Assembly: GCF_039905635.1 (NCBI RefSeq)
Contig: NZ_CP157000.1
Location: 3,596,001-3,660,000 of the forward strand
Length of the DNA stretch: 64,000 nt
Direction: 5' to 3'
From: Microbacterium sp. ProA8
GTDB taxonomy: Bacteria; Actinomycetota; Actinomycetes; Actinomycetales; Microbacteriaceae
Shown here piece by piece: positions 7,643 through 16,624 of the stretch. Made by a program: the position numbers and the translations under genes. Every line of letters starts with the position of its first letter. Position 1 is the first letter of the stretch. Below the pieces are notes generated by a model, which worked only from the letters and a program-made list of their open reading frames with translations, ran no database searches and was not told where the DNA came from.

Positions 7643-8572
7643 ATGCCCATCGCTCAGATCGCCGGACTCCGCAAGGGGTACGCCGGCCGCACCGTGCTCG
7701 ACGATGTGACGTTCGCCGTGGAACGCGGGGAGATCTTCGGCATCCTCGGGCCGAACGGTGCCGGGAAGACCACGATCGTCGAGATCCTGGAGGGACTTCG
7801 CCGTCCCGATGCGGGGTCGGTGCGCGTCCTGGGGATGAACCCGTGGAAGGAGCGGCGCCGGCTGAGCGAGTCCATCGGGGTGCAGCTTCAGAGCGCCCAG
7901 CTGCCCGACAACATCAAGGTCGCTGAGGCGCTGCGGTTGTACGCCTCGTTCTACGCGCGCCCGACGGACTGGCGCGTGCTTCTCGAGGAATGGGATCTCG
8001 TCCGTCTCCGCTCGGTGCGGTACGCGAAGCTCTCCGGGGGTGAGCGCCAGCGACTGATGATCGCCCTGGCGCTCGTCGGGCAGCCCGAGATCGTGTTCCT
8101 CGACGAGCTCACCACGGGGCTCGATCCGAACGCGCGCCACGCGACCTGGGAACTCGTGCGCCGCCTGCGCGACACCGGTGTGACTGTCGTGATCGTGTCG
8201 CACCTCATGGACGAGGTCGAGTATCTGTGCGATCGGGTCGCCATCCTCGACGGCGGAGCGATCGTGGCGGTCGACTCACCCGCCATGCTCACCGCTCGGC
8301 TGGGCGGCGAGAGGACGATGCGCTTCGTGCTCGCCGGGGGCGCGTCCGCCACCCTTGACACGGACTTCCTCCACGGGCTGCTCGGCGTGATCAACGTGCG
8401 GCGCCTGGGCCGCTCGGTGACCGTCACCGGAAGCCGGGACATCGCCGCGCGCGTGGAGGCCGCGCTCGCCGAGCATGAGGTGCCGATCACCGATCTGCGT
8501 GTCTCCGACACGACGCTCGAAGACGCGTTCATGTCATTGGCCGACCGGTCGAGCGACGGAGGTGCTTCCTGA
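7643..8572 (+). CDS. ABC transporter ATP-binding protein (exporter type)
   Basis: 309 residues. Walker A GPNGAGKTT, signature LSGGERQR, Walker B IVFLDELTTGLDP and the switch histidine in VIVSHLMDEV are all present; the residue after the catalytic Glu is Leu rather than the usual Pro. A C-terminal extension ending DTTLEDAFMSL is typical of DrrA/NatA-type drug and antibiotic exporter ATPases. ATG 7643 begins at the domain, although the frame opens far upstream. The permease follows with an ATGA-like overlap at 8570-8574 and then a kinase and regulator, indicating a self-sensing export operon. Confidence 0.92.
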   Translation: MPIAQIAGLRKGYAGRTVLDDVTFAVERGEIFGILGPNGAGKTTIVEILEGLRRPDAGSVRVLGMNPWKERRRLSESIGVQLQSAQLPDNIKVAEALRLYASFYARPTDWRVLLEEWDLVRLRSVRYAKLSGGERQRLMIALALVGQPEIVFLDELTTGLDPNARHATWELVRRLRDTGVTVVIVSHLMDEVEYLCDRVAILDGGAIVAVDSPAMLTARLGGERTMRFVLAGGASATLDTDFLHGLLGVINVRRLGRSVTVTGSRDIAARVEAALAEHEVPITDLRVSDTTLEDAFMSLADRSSDGGAS

Positions 8573-9306
8573 TGTCCACGATGGCGCGGCGCGATGCCCG
8601 CTCCCACGTGTCCGCGACCGCCACTCTCGCAGCGATCGAGGGGAGGCTGCTCCTCCGAGATCCGGCATCCCTCTTCACCGTCGCGATCCCGGTCTTCCTC
8701 CTCGTCGTGTTCGGCGCGTCCAGCGGGGCGGGCGCGACGGCGGTGCTGCCGACCACCCTCGCGACGGCGATCGGCCTGTTCGGGCTGTACCTCGTGCCGA
8801 CCACCCTCGCGACGTACCGGGAGCGGGGCATCCTGCGCCGGCTCTCGGTGACTCCCCTATCGCCCGCGCGGCTGCTCGGCGTGCAGCTCCTGTTGCAGAC
8901 GGTGCTCGCACTGGCGAGCTGCACCCTTCTCGTCGCGGTGGGAGCGGCGATGGGGGCGGCGCTCCCGGTCGACGTGGTGGCATTCGCAGCCGCCGTCGTA
9001 CTAGGGCTCGCGTGTCTCCTCTCCTGCGGTCTCCTGATCGGCGCCGTCGCACCGAACGGCCGTGCGGCCAACGGCATCGGCGTGCTGCTCTACTTCCCGC
9101 TGGCGTACCTCGGGGGTCTCATCCTTCCTCCGCCGCTCATGCCTCCCGCCGTTCTCGCGATCGGGGCGTTCACTCCCCTGGGGGCCCTCCGCGACGCGTT
9201 GGCCGCAGCCTGGGACGGCGGCGGCAGCGCGCTGTCGCTCGGGGTGATGGCCGCGTACGCTGTCTGCGTCAGCCTCGCCGCCGTCACACTGTTCCGCTGG
9301 GAGTGA
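8572..9306 (+). CDS. ABC-2 type transporter permease
   Basis: 244 residues with six hydrophobic segments, the form of ABC-2 (DrrB-like) permeases that pair with the preceding ATPase. LATYRERGILRRLSVTPLSPARLLGVQL is the characteristic cytoplasmic loop of this family, which couples to the ATPase, and PLAYLGGLILPPPLMP is the usual re-entrant region before the last helices. ATG 8572 overlaps the ATPase stop, and its own TGA overlaps the GTG of the kinase gene. It likely exports a hydrophobic compound or peptide antibiotic; the substrate cannot be told. Confidence 0.9.
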   Translation: MSTMARRDARSHVSATATLAAIEGRLLLRDPASLFTVAIPVFLLVVFGASSGAGATAVLPTTLATAIGLFGLYLVPTTLATYRERGILRRLSVTPLSPARLLGVQLLLQTVLALASCTLLVAVGAAMGAALPVDVVAFAAAVVLGLACLLSCGLLIGAVAPNGRAANGIGVLLYFPLAYLGGLILPPPLMPPAVLAIGAFTPLGALRDALAAAWDGGGSALSLGVMAAYAVCVSLAAVTLFRWE

Positions 9307-10541
9307 TCGCGATCCCGCAGTCGAGCAAGCTCGAAGAGCGCCACAACCGCATCGAACGGATGCTGGCTGTGGCGCCCTACGTGCTGCTGCTCGTGCCGAC
9401 GGCCGTGACGACGGTGCTCGGCGCAGAATGGCCGGACGGCCTCATCACCCTGGGCGTCGCGGCGGTCGCGGCGCTCTGGCTGTGGCTCATGGCGACACGA
9501 CGCGAGCCCGGGGTGATCTTCTTCATCGGGCTCCTCGTGCTGATCGCGATCCTGGGGTGGCGCAACCCCTGGTTCGCCGGCCTGTTCGGTTTCACCGGCT
9601 ACCTCTACGCGTGGACGGTGCTCCGGGGCGCGTGGCGCTATGCGGGCGTCACCCTCACGGCGATGATCAACGTCGCCGCTCTCATGGGCGATGTCCTGAG
9701 CAGTCCGCTCCAGTTCGCCGCGTATGTGTCGTTCGTGGTGCTGACCGTGCCGCTCGTGGTGCTCTTCAGCATGATGGGCGACGTGACGGCGGAACGCAGC
9801 GCCGCGTATCAGCAGACGGTGGCCCAGCTGCAGGACGTGATCGCTGAGAACGCCGAGCTGCACGAGCGGCTCGTCGCGCAGGCCCGCGAGGCCGGCATCC
9901 GCGAGGAGAGGCAGCGCATGGCGCGCGAGATCCACGACACCCTCGCCCAGGGATTCGCCGGCATCGCGACGCAGCTGCAGGCCGCGCAGCGCGCCGGGAT
10001 CGCGGGCGACGACCTCGCCTGGCGTCACCACCTCGACCACGCGATCCGGCTCACGCGCGACGGGCTGGAGGAGGCCCGACGCTCTGTCCGCGCGATCGGC
10101 CCCGCACAGCTCGATGCGACGCTGCTGCCCGATGCCGTGGCCGCGATCGCGGCGGAGTGGAGCGATCGGAACGGCGTCCGCGCGACGGTGTCGGTGACGG
10201 GCGACTCGCGCCCCCTGCATCCGGAGGTCGAGGCCACCGTGGTGCGCATCGCGCAGGAGGCGCTTTCGAACTCGGCCAAGCACGCCGACGCCAGCCGTGT
10301 GGGTGTCACCCTTTCGTACATGGACGATCAGGTGGCCCTCGACATCCGGGACGATGGCGTGGGATTCGATGCCGCGCAGAAATCCGGCGACGGGCGTTTC
10401 GGTCTCACGTCCATGCGGCAGCGTGTGGCTCGGCTGGGCGGGGACCTGGAGGTCGAATCCGCGATCGGCTCCGGCACGGCGATCTCGGCCACCCTGCCCG
10501 CCATCGGCGCGCGCACCTCGGAGGAGGGATCGCATGCCTGA
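9303..10541 (+). CDS. Sensor histidine kinase, HisKA_3 (NarL-type) family
   Basis: 412 residues. About five membrane helices (20-155) with no large extracellular loop are followed by a coiled region, the dimerisation/phosphoacceptor helix EERQRMAREIHDTLAQG (His211) and an HATPase_c domain with EALSNSAKHA (N box) and DDGVGFD/GRFGLTSMRQR (G boxes). GTG 9303 overlaps the permease stop. The membrane-only sensor and fusion to an ABC operon resemble LiaS/BceS-like intramembrane sensing of envelope stress or of the exported drug. Its partner is the regulator at 10534, which it overlaps by eight bases. Confidence 0.9.
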   Translation: MIAIPQSSKLEERHNRIERMLAVAPYVLLLVPTAVTTVLGAEWPDGLITLGVAAVAALWLWLMATRREPGVIFFIGLLVLIAILGWRNPWFAGLFGFTGYLYAWTVLRGAWRYAGVTLTAMINVAALMGDVLSSPLQFAAYVSFVVLTVPLVVLFSMMGDVTAERSAAYQQTVAQLQDVIAENAELHERLVAQAREAGIREERQRMAREIHDTLAQGFAGIATQLQAAQRAGIAGDDLAWRHHLDHAIRLTRDGLEEARRSVRAIGPAQLDATLLPDAVAAIAAEWSDRNGVRATVSVTGDSRPLHPEVEATVVRIAQEALSNSAKHADASRVGVTLSYMDDQVALDIRDDGVGFDAAQKSGDGRFGLTSMRQRVARLGGDLEVESAIGSGTAISATLPAIGARTSEEGSHA

Positions 10542-11163
10542 CGTCGCCATCCGCCTGCTGATCGCCGACGACCACCCGGTCGTCCGCGACGGGCTCCGCG
10601 GCATGTTCGCGGGCGACCCGCGATTCGACGTGGTGGGTGAGGCGAGCGACGGCGCTCACGCCGTCGAGCTCGCACGCGCGCTCGACCCCGACGTCGTGCT
10701 GATGGATCTGCGGATGCCGCGTCTGGACGGTGTCAGTGCGATCCGGCGCCTGCGCGAGCTCGGGATCGCCGCCCGCGTGCTGGTGCTGACGACCTTCGAC
10801 ACCGACAGTGAAGTGCTGCCGGCGGTCGAGGCGGGCGCGACGGGCTACCTCCTCAAAGACGCCCCGATCGACGACTTGAAGCGGGCCGTCGAAGCGTCGG
10901 CGCGAGGTGAGTCGGTGCTCTCGCCCACCGTCGCCACCCGGCTCATGCACCAGGTGAGGGAGCCGGGATCGCCGATCAGCGATCGCGAACTGGAGGTGCT
11001 CTCGCTCATCGCCCAGGGCCGATCGAACAGAGAGGTGGCGGCGGAGCTCTTCATCAGCGAGGCGACCGTCAAGACGCATCTCCTCCACGTCTACGACAAG
11101 CTCGGCGTCAACGATCGCGCCGCCGCGGTGGCGGTGGGATTCCAGCGAGGGCTGCTGACGTGA
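10534..11163 (+). CDS. Response regulator, NarL/FixJ family
   Basis: 209 residues: receiver domain (1-120) with phosphoacceptor Asp58 in VVLMDLRMP, acidic pocket ADDH, and the conserved Thr/Lys in LTTFD and YLLKD, then a LuxR-type helix-turn-helix (ISDRELEVLSLIAQGRSNREVA...SEATVKTHLLHVYDKLG). ATG 10534 follows GGAGGAGGG, and the start lies inside the kinase reading frame, so kinase and regulator are coupled. It probably controls the ABC operon upstream. It is a standard intact member. Confidence 0.92.
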   Translation: MPDVAIRLLIADDHPVVRDGLRGMFAGDPRFDVVGEASDGAHAVELARALDPDVVLMDLRMPRLDGVSAIRRLRELGIAARVLVLTTFDTDSEVLPAVEAGATGYLLKDAPIDDLKRAVEASARGESVLSPTVATRLMHQVREPGSPISDRELEVLSLIAQGRSNREVAAELFISEATVKTHLLHVYDKLGVNDRAAAVAVGFQRGLLT

Positions 11164-11210
11164 CCGCGCGGCTCGGCCTCGGTCTCGCCGGGAGCTCGAG
11201 GTTCGTCGCT

Positions 11211-11993
11211 TCAGCTGTCGCGCCCTGCCTCAGCGGAACGGGAGATCGGCATCCGCCGAAGACCCCTGCGGCCGGCGAGGAAGTCGGCGGCGAGGCGGGC
11301 GCATTCCTCCGGGTGCTCGTGCAGGAGGAGGTGCGTGGCACCCGGCAGCACCGCGAGGTGGCCGTCCGGGAGCGCACGATACAGCTCGATCGTGTGCTCG
11401 AGGGCGACGAGGTCGTCGTCGGCTGCGGCCACCAGTGCCGGACAGGTGATGCGGCCAAGCTCGCTCGCCGTCAACGGCTCTTCGTCGCGGGCGGCGGCCG
11501 CGATCTTGGCGGCGACGGCGGGGAAGTGGTCGATTCCGTCCGGCGAGACCTCGCCGTAGGCGTGCACGATCTCGGCCGGCCAGTCAGCCGTCGCAGCGGG
11601 CCGCACGAGAAGTCCGTCCGCATCGAACCACCCGCTGAAGAGCACGAGCGCGGTCACCAGCTCCGCTCGGCGCGCGGCGACCCGCAGCGCCACCGCAGCG
11701 CCGGCGCTGTATCCGACGACGGCCACCGGACCGCCGACGACCGCCTCGATGAAGCGGATCGAGTCGTCTGCCATGACCTCCAGCGTCAGGGGCCCCTCGA
11801 CATCGGCCGTGCGGCCGTGTCCGCGCCGGTCGAGCAGGAGCAGCCGGTACTCCGATCCGAGCGCCGCCAGATTGTCGTCGAAGTCGCGGGAGTCGCTGAA
11901 GCCTCCGTGCATCATCAGGACGGTGGGACCGGCGCCGCGCTCCTCGAACCAGAGGTCGACGTCGCCGAGGGGAATCCTGCTGCTCCCGCTCAT
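11211..11993 (-). CDS. Alpha/beta hydrolase
   Basis: 260 residues. HGG oxyanion motif at about 29-31, nucleophile elbow GYSAG (Ser96), DLLLDRRGHGRT strand typical of this superfamily, acid near Asp192-194 and His221 in PGATHLLL form the triad. The frame runs further upstream, but the sequence before MSGSS is low-complexity Arg/His; ATG 11993 is only two bases past the stop of the upstream membrane-protein gene, so the two form an operon. No signal peptide is seen. Substrate unknown. Confidence 0.85.
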   Translation of the reverse strand: MSGSSRIPLGDVDLWFEERGAGPTVLMMHGGFSDSRDFDDNLAALGSEYRLLLLDRRGHGRTADVEGPLTLEVMADDSIRFIEAVVGGPVAVVGYSAGAAVALRVAARRAELVTALVLFSGWFDADGLLVRPAATADWPAEIVHAYGEVSPDGIDHFPAVAAKIAAAARDEEPLTASELGRITCPALVAAADDDLVALEHTIELYRALPDGHLAVLPGATHLLLHEHPEECARLAADFLAGRRGLRRMPISRSAEAGRDS

Positions 11994-11995
11994 CG

Positions 11996-12892
11996 TCAGC
12001 TCCACATCGCGACGGTTGCGACGATGGCCGTCACGCCGATGACGACGTCGATGACGATGCACGCCTCGGCGAACCATCGCCACACGACCACGTTCCTGCG
12101 ATGAAGCACGACATCCCAACCCGCGTGCAGCAGCCAGCCGATCCCGATGAGGATGCCGGCGGCCTCAGGGGTGACGAACACGGCGAGTGTCGCGAGAGCC
12201 GCATAGGCCAGCGCGCCGGCGGCGTGGAGCGTGAGCAGTCGTCGATCGCGGAACTGGCGACGAGCGAGGCCGATGACGAGGTACTCCGCGCCGAGGACGA
12301 CGAGCGCCCAGGGCGGCGCGACGTCGGGGTTCAGGATCTCACCGAAGGTGAGCAGCAGCGCGAGGAGCGTCGGCCATCGGCGCGAGAGACGACGGGGACG
12401 GATGCCGGAGCCGGGCGCTTCCGCGATCGGCCGGCCGCGTCCGGACGCGAGGTCGCCGGGCAGGATGGCGACCAGCAGCGCGATCGCCGGGACGACGAGC
12501 ACATGGCCGAGGAGCACGGCCGTCGGACCGGAGATCCCGCCCAGCCAGAACGGCAGGAGCGGCAGGGCGAAGGCAGTGCCCGTGACGATCACCATGCCGA
12601 GGATGGAGCGGTTCGAGCGGCCGCGCGCGAGCATCCAGACGGCGGTGCCCGCGCAAACATCGAAGGTCATGACGACGGCGACACCGGCGGGGTGGGCGAG
12701 GACGGACGACCACCCGAGGAGACTCAGCACGAGCGACGTGACCTGGTCGACGAGGATCATCGACACCGTCGCGGCGGCGAGGATCTCGAGGGCGCCGAGG
12801 AGCGCCCCGAGGAACGGAGTCGTACGGGCGCCGTCGCGGCGCCGCGGGAGTGCGGATGCGGATGCGGATGCGGAGAAGTGTGGTGTGGACAT
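11996..12892 (-). CDS. Multi-pass membrane protein, function unknown
   Basis: About 298 residues with eight or so hydrophobic segments. After a short Ser/Ala-rich tail encoded by a tandem hexamer, the protein is almost entirely membrane. The final part (WLLHAGWDVVLHRRNVVVWRW, then a helix with DVVIGV) matches the end of the protein at 5147-5737, marking a conserved HAxWDVxxHR module that I cannot assign to a named family. ATG 12892 is chosen over a far upstream start that would cover the divergent promoter. It precedes and is probably co-transcribed with the hydrolase at 11993. Confidence 0.72.
   Translation of the reverse strand: MSTPHFSASASASALPRRRDGARTTPFLGALLGALEILAAATVSMILVDQVTSLVLSLLGWSSVLAHPAGVAVVMTFDVCAGTAVWMLARGRSNRSILGMVIVTGTAFALPLLPFWLGGISGPTAVLLGHVLVVPAIALLVAILPGDLASGRGRPIAEAPGSGIRPRRLSRRWPTLLALLLTFGEILNPDVAPPWALVVLGAEYLVIGLARRQFRDRRLLTLHAAGALAYAALATLAVFVTPEAAGILIGIGWLLHAGWDVVLHRRNVVVWRWFAEACIVIDVVIGVTAIVATVAMWS
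12851..12874. repeat. Tandem hexamer repeat (TGCGGA x4)
   Basis: Four perfect copies of TGCGGA lie within the N-terminal codons of the minus-strand membrane protein, where they encode alternating Ser and Ala. Unit length is a multiple of three, so slippage would lengthen the tail without breaking the frame. Confidence 0.8.
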
Positions 12893-13000
12893 GACCCCAG
12901 CGTCGGTCGGACCGGCGAACGGTCCTACGGGAGCGATGCACGCGATTCCGTGGACATCGCACGGTCGGAACGTGCACCGGCCGACGGAGAATCTGTCGAT

Positions 13001-14191
13001 ATGGGCATCGCGGCGCACGGCGGACTCGACGACCGCCGGGTGGTCAGGGCTCGTGCACTCACCCTCGCGTGGCTGGCCGGCGCCGTCGTGACCAGCGTGC
13101 TCATGCCGGGTGTGGGACTGATCCGAGAGCCGCGGCCGACGTGGATCGTGCTGGGATCGATCGGCACGCTGTGCTTCGCCGTCACACAGGCGGGGGTGCT
13201 CTACGGGGCTGTGGCGCCCGGCGGAGTTCGGGGCAGACCGGGGTGGACCGCGGCGTTCGTCATCGCCACCGGGCTGTCGATCGCACTGGTCGCACCGGTG
13301 GCGGCGGGCACCTGGCAGTCGTGGGCATGGATCGGTGCGGCCGTCGTGGGGACGCTTCCCGTCCTGCTGCGACCGCGATGGGTCGTGGTCGCCGCCGCGG
13401 CCGTGTGCGTCATCGGCGCGGCCGTCGCCTCACTCACCGGCGGGCGGGCCGGTCAGGCGCTGGTCATCGTCGCTGTGATCGGGGCCACCTCGGCCGTCGT
13501 CAACCTCAGCGTGCTCTGGCTCTGGCGTGTGATCGCGGATGCGCAGGCGGGCCACGTGGCGATCGCCGCGCTCGCCGTCAGCGAGGAGCGGCTCCGGTTC
13601 GCCCGTGAGGTGCACGACATCCTCGGTCACACCCTTACGGTCATCGCCCTGAAGGCCGAGCTGCTCGAGCGCCGCTCGTCGGCGGCGCGCCCGGCGCCGC
13701 CGAACGCCGCAGGGCGCACCGCCGGCGTCCGGGATCCGAGTGAGGCGGCCGAGATCCGGCGGCTGGCCGCCTCCGCCCTCGAAGAGATGCGGGCCGCGGT
13801 CGCGGGGTCGCGATACGTGGAGCTGGTCGACGAGATCGACGCCCTGCGCCGGGTGCTCGAGGCCTCCGGAGTGCGGTGCACGGTGCGTGTCGAGGGTGAT
13901 CCGGCAGGACGACGCCTCGCGACTCTCGCACCGATCGCTCGGGAGGCCGTGACGAATGTGCTGCGGCACAGCCGCGCGTCCTGGTGCGAGATCGCGCTGA
14001 TGACCGTCGACCGCCGAACAGTGCTGGTGGTGCGCAACGACGGCGCCGCGCACGGCGCGACGCACCGGGACTCCGCCAGCGGAGGCCTTGCCGGAGTCCG
14101 CGAGCGGCTTCGGGAGGAGGGCGGCGTCCTGACGATCGTCCAGGACGACGACACGTTCGAGCTGCGTGCAGAGCTGGGAGCGCCCGCGTGA
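13001..14191 (+). CDS. Sensor histidine kinase, DesK-like (HisKA_3)
   Basis: 396 residues. Five or so membrane helices occupy 20-180, then LRFAREVHDILGHTLTVIALK holds the phosphoacceptor (His205) in the form typical of DesK-like kinases, followed by an HATPase domain with REAVTNVLRHSRA and SGGLAGVRERLREEGG. ATG 13001 has GGAGA ten bases upstream; the open frame extends earlier but is without protein-like composition. The G1 box is degenerate (VVRNDGAAHG). Its stop overlaps the GTG of the regulator at 14188. Intramembrane stimulus, possibly lipid state or a compound handled by the neighbouring ABC exporter. Confidence 0.88.
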   Translation: MGIAAHGGLDDRRVVRARALTLAWLAGAVVTSVLMPGVGLIREPRPTWIVLGSIGTLCFAVTQAGVLYGAVAPGGVRGRPGWTAAFVIATGLSIALVAPVAAGTWQSWAWIGAAVVGTLPVLLRPRWVVVAAAAVCVIGAAVASLTGGRAGQALVIVAVIGATSAVVNLSVLWLWRVIADAQAGHVAIAALAVSEERLRFAREVHDILGHTLTVIALKAELLERRSSAARPAPPNAAGRTAGVRDPSEAAEIRRLAASALEEMRAAVAGSRYVELVDEIDALRRVLEASGVRCTVRVEGDPAGRRLATLAPIAREAVTNVLRHSRASWCEIALMTVDRRTVLVVRNDGAAHGATHRDSASGGLAGVRERLREEGGVLTIVQDDDTFELRAELGAPA

Positions 14192-14796
14192 TCCGTGTAC
14201 TGCTCGCCGACGACGAGGAACTGATCCGCGCCGCCCTGGCGGTACTGCTCGACCTGGAGCCCGATATCGAGGTCGTCGCGCAGGCCCGTGACGGTCGGTC
14301 CGCCATCGAGTCGGCGCTGCGGCACCGACCGGATGTCGCCGTAATGGACCTCGAGATGCCGGAACTCGACGGCATGCGGGCCGCTGCCGAGCTGGAGCGG
14401 GCGCGCCCCGAATGCGCGACGGTGATCCTCACGGGCCGTGGACGACCCGTGCATATGGCGGCAGCGCTTCGTGCCGGGGCACGCGCCTTCGTCGTGAAGG
14501 GTGCTCCGGCATCGACCCTTGCGGATGTGATCCGGCGCGTCCACGAGGGCGGGCGCTACGTGGATCCCGTGCTCGCCGCTGAGGCGCTCACCATTCCATC
14601 CTCTCCGCTGACTGAGCGGGAGACCGAGGTCCTGCAGCTCACCGGTGACGGCCTGGACGTCGGGGGCGTCGCGGCACGCCTGCACCTTGCCCGGGGCACC
14701 GTCCGCAACCTGCTGATCTCGGTCCGCCTGAAGCTGGATGCGGCGAGCTCCCCCGACGCCGCTCGCATCGCCCGCGACGCCGGGTGGATCCGCTGA
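14188..14796 (+). CDS. Response regulator, NarL/FixJ (DesR-like)
   Basis: 202 residues: receiver with Asp54 in VAVMDLEMPELDG and the acidic ADDE pocket, then a LuxR-type DNA-binding domain (LTERETEVLQL...ARGTVRNLLISVRLKLDA). The MPELDGM and GAPASTLADVIRRVHEGGRYVDP linker resemble DesR. GTG 14188 shares bases with the kinase stop (GTGA). The operon converges on the ABC exporter genes ending at 14857, which are likely targets by location (inference). Confidence 0.9.
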   Translation: MIRVLLADDEELIRAALAVLLDLEPDIEVVAQARDGRSAIESALRHRPDVAVMDLEMPELDGMRAAAELERARPECATVILTGRGRPVHMAAALRAGARAFVVKGAPASTLADVIRRVHEGGRYVDPVLAAEALTIPSSPLTERETEVLQLTGDGLDVGGVAARLHLARGTVRNLLISVRLKLDAASSPDAARIARDAGWIR

Positions 14797-14856
14797 TCCA
14801 GCCGGTGGACGGACGTCGGTCACCCGCGTCCCCGCGGAGCGCCGAGGCCGTGGGCG

Positions 14857-15630
14857 TCAGACGTTGCGTCGCTTGACAGCGATGGCAGCGGCCACCAGCC
14901 AGGCGGCCGTCCACAGCACGGTGGCGACGATGAGCGTGAGCGGGTCGAGCTGGCCCTGCGCACTCGTGAGGGAGACGAGCGTGGTGAGCGATGATCCGGG
15001 GATGGACTTCCCGATCAGGTTCACGGCATCGACGGGAATGAGGCTGAGGAGCAGGGGCACGAGGTAGAAGAAGCCGAGGATGACTCCGAGGGCTCCGATC
15101 GAGGAGCTCACGATCAGGCCGGCGGCGACGCCGATCAACGCACCGCACGTTTCCGCGAGGGCGACATCGAGCAGCACCCGGATCACCTCCGGCGACCACG
15201 CGCCCAGTCCTCCGCCTCTCAGGACGTCGGCAAGAGCGAACGTGCCGAGGGACGTGACCAGGGAGACGGCGAGGGCGATCGCCGCCACGAGCGTGTACTT
15301 CGCGAGCACCACGGGTGTGCGTGCGGGAACGACGCTGTATGTCTGGACCGCGGCGTTGCTCTCATAGTCGGATGTCGCCGTCATGATCCCGACGAGGATC
15401 AGGATGATGAACGTCGCGAACGAGGAAGGCGTCGCGGTGTCCAGGACCGCGGCCGCATCGACGGGTCCGGACGCCGCTGACGCCCAGATGAGGGTGACCA
15501 GGAACGGTGCGACGAGGGCGGCGGCGATCAGCCACTTGGTGGCGCGCAGCCCGGCGAGCTTGATCCCCTCCGATCGAAGTGTGCGGGCGAGCGTCACGCG
15601 ATGGTCGCGGGCAGTCGGGGCGACACTCAT
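14857..15630 (-). CDS. ABC transporter permease (ABC-2 family)
   Basis: 257 residues with six hydrophobic segments. The pattern TATSDYESNAAVQTYSVVPARTPVVLAKY after helix 2 is the hallmark loop of ABC-2/BcrB-like permeases. The gene start (ATG 15630) overlaps the stop of the ATPase gene (ATGA), so the two make one exporter. BcrA/BcrB-like and NatA/NatB-like systems export peptides, bacitracin-type antibiotics or sodium. The substrate is not inferable here. The adjoining kinase/regulator pair converges on it. Confidence 0.88.
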   Translation of the reverse strand: MSVAPTARDHRVTLARTLRSEGIKLAGLRATKWLIAAALVAPFLVTLIWASAASGPVDAAAVLDTATPSSFATFIILILVGIMTATSDYESNAAVQTYSVVPARTPVVLAKYTLVAAIALAVSLVTSLGTFALADVLRGGGLGAWSPEVIRVLLDVALAETCGALIGVAAGLIVSSSIGALGVILGFFYLVPLLLSLIPVDAVNLIGKSIPGSSLTTLVSLTSAQGQLDPLTLIVATVLWTAAWLVAAAIAVKRRNV

Positions 15631-16556
15631 CGCGACTCCTTGTCGGCCGGCTCCCCCGCGGCGAACTGCTGTTCTCCCTCGGTCAACGACAGGAACGCGT
15701 CTTCGAGAGAGCCCTGCTGCGAGACGAGCTGGTGCACGGGGATCGCGTGGGCTGCGGCGAGGTCCCCGATGGCTTCAGCGCTGATGCCGGTGAGCACCAG
15801 TGCGCCGTCGGCTGCCGTGCTGTCCACCAGCCCTCCGTTCGCGGTGAGGATGCCGGCCAGGTCCGCGCCGCGCGGTGAGCGGACGAGGACCGAGGAGCGG
15901 GTGGCCTGCGCGATGACGTCCGCGATGGGTCCGTCCGTGATGACGCGCCCTCTGCCCATGACGATGACCCGGTCCGCGGTCAACGCCATCTCGCTCATCA
16001 GATGGCTGGAGATCAGGATCGTCCTGCCCTCCGCCGCCAACGATCGGGCGAGTTCCCGCACCCAGTGCACGCCGTCGGGATCCAGCCCGTTCACCGGCTC
16101 ATCGAGCACGAGCGTCGCCGGGTCGCCCAGCAGCGCGGCCGCGATGCCGAGCCGCTGACGCATCCCCAGCGAGTAGGTGCCGATGCGCCGGGACGCGGCA
16201 TCCGTCAATCCGGTCATCGTCAGCACCGCGTCGACGCGGCCGTCGCCGATGCCGTTGGTCGCCGCCAGCGCGCGCAGATGTGTCCGGCCCGTCCGGCCCG
16301 GGTGCACGGCGGTCGCATCCAGCAGCGCCCCCACCGTCGACATCGGTGCCGGCGAGCGTGAGAACGGGGCACCGTCGACCAGCGCCGTGCCGGAGGTCGG
16401 CCGGTCCAAGCCCAGGATCATGCGCATCGTGGTCGATTTGCCGGCCCCGTTCGGACCGAGCAATCCCGTGACGCTGCCGGGGCGCACGGTGAAACTGACG
16501 TCGTCCACGGCGACGCGATAACCGAAGTGGCGCGTCAGCCGAGTCACCTCTATCAA
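15627..16556 (-). CDS. ABC transporter ATP-binding protein (BcrA-like)
   Basis: 309 residues. Walker A GPNGAGKST, a signature of YSLGMRQRLGIA (the LGMRQR variant usual in BcrA/NatA ATPases), Walker B LVLDEPVNGLDP and switch ILISSHLMSEM are intact, and the C-terminus ends GSLEDAFLSL. I favour a TTG start at 16556, six bases after GAGGAGGAG, giving the usual MIEVTRLTRHFG beginning; GTG 16577 in the same frame is the alternative and would add seven residues. Forms an exporter with the permease overlapping its stop. Confidence 0.9.
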   Translation of the reverse strand: MIEVTRLTRHFGYRVAVDDVSFTVRPGSVTGLLGPNGAGKSTTMRMILGLDRPTSGTALVDGAPFSRSPAPMSTVGALLDATAVHPGRTGRTHLRALAATNGIGDGRVDAVLTMTGLTDAASRRIGTYSLGMRQRLGIAAALLGDPATLVLDEPVNGLDPDGVHWVRELARSLAAEGRTILISSHLMSEMALTADRVIVMGRGRVITDGPIADVIAQATRSSVLVRSPRGADLAGILTANGGLVDSTAADGALVLTGISAEAIGDLAAAHAIPVHQLVSQQGSLEDAFLSLTEGEQQFAAGEPADKESR

Positions 16557-16624
16557 CCTGGGCTCCTCCTCGGTCACGCCCAGCCTACGTTCACCGCCGC
16601 GCCCGGCGGCGACGACAGGCCCGG

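Noticed and set aside
12101..13000. A 300-codon N-terminal extension of the kinase at 13001
   Set aside because: The extension is highly charged and antisense to the membrane protein gene; ATG 13001 with GGAGA fits the kinase start.
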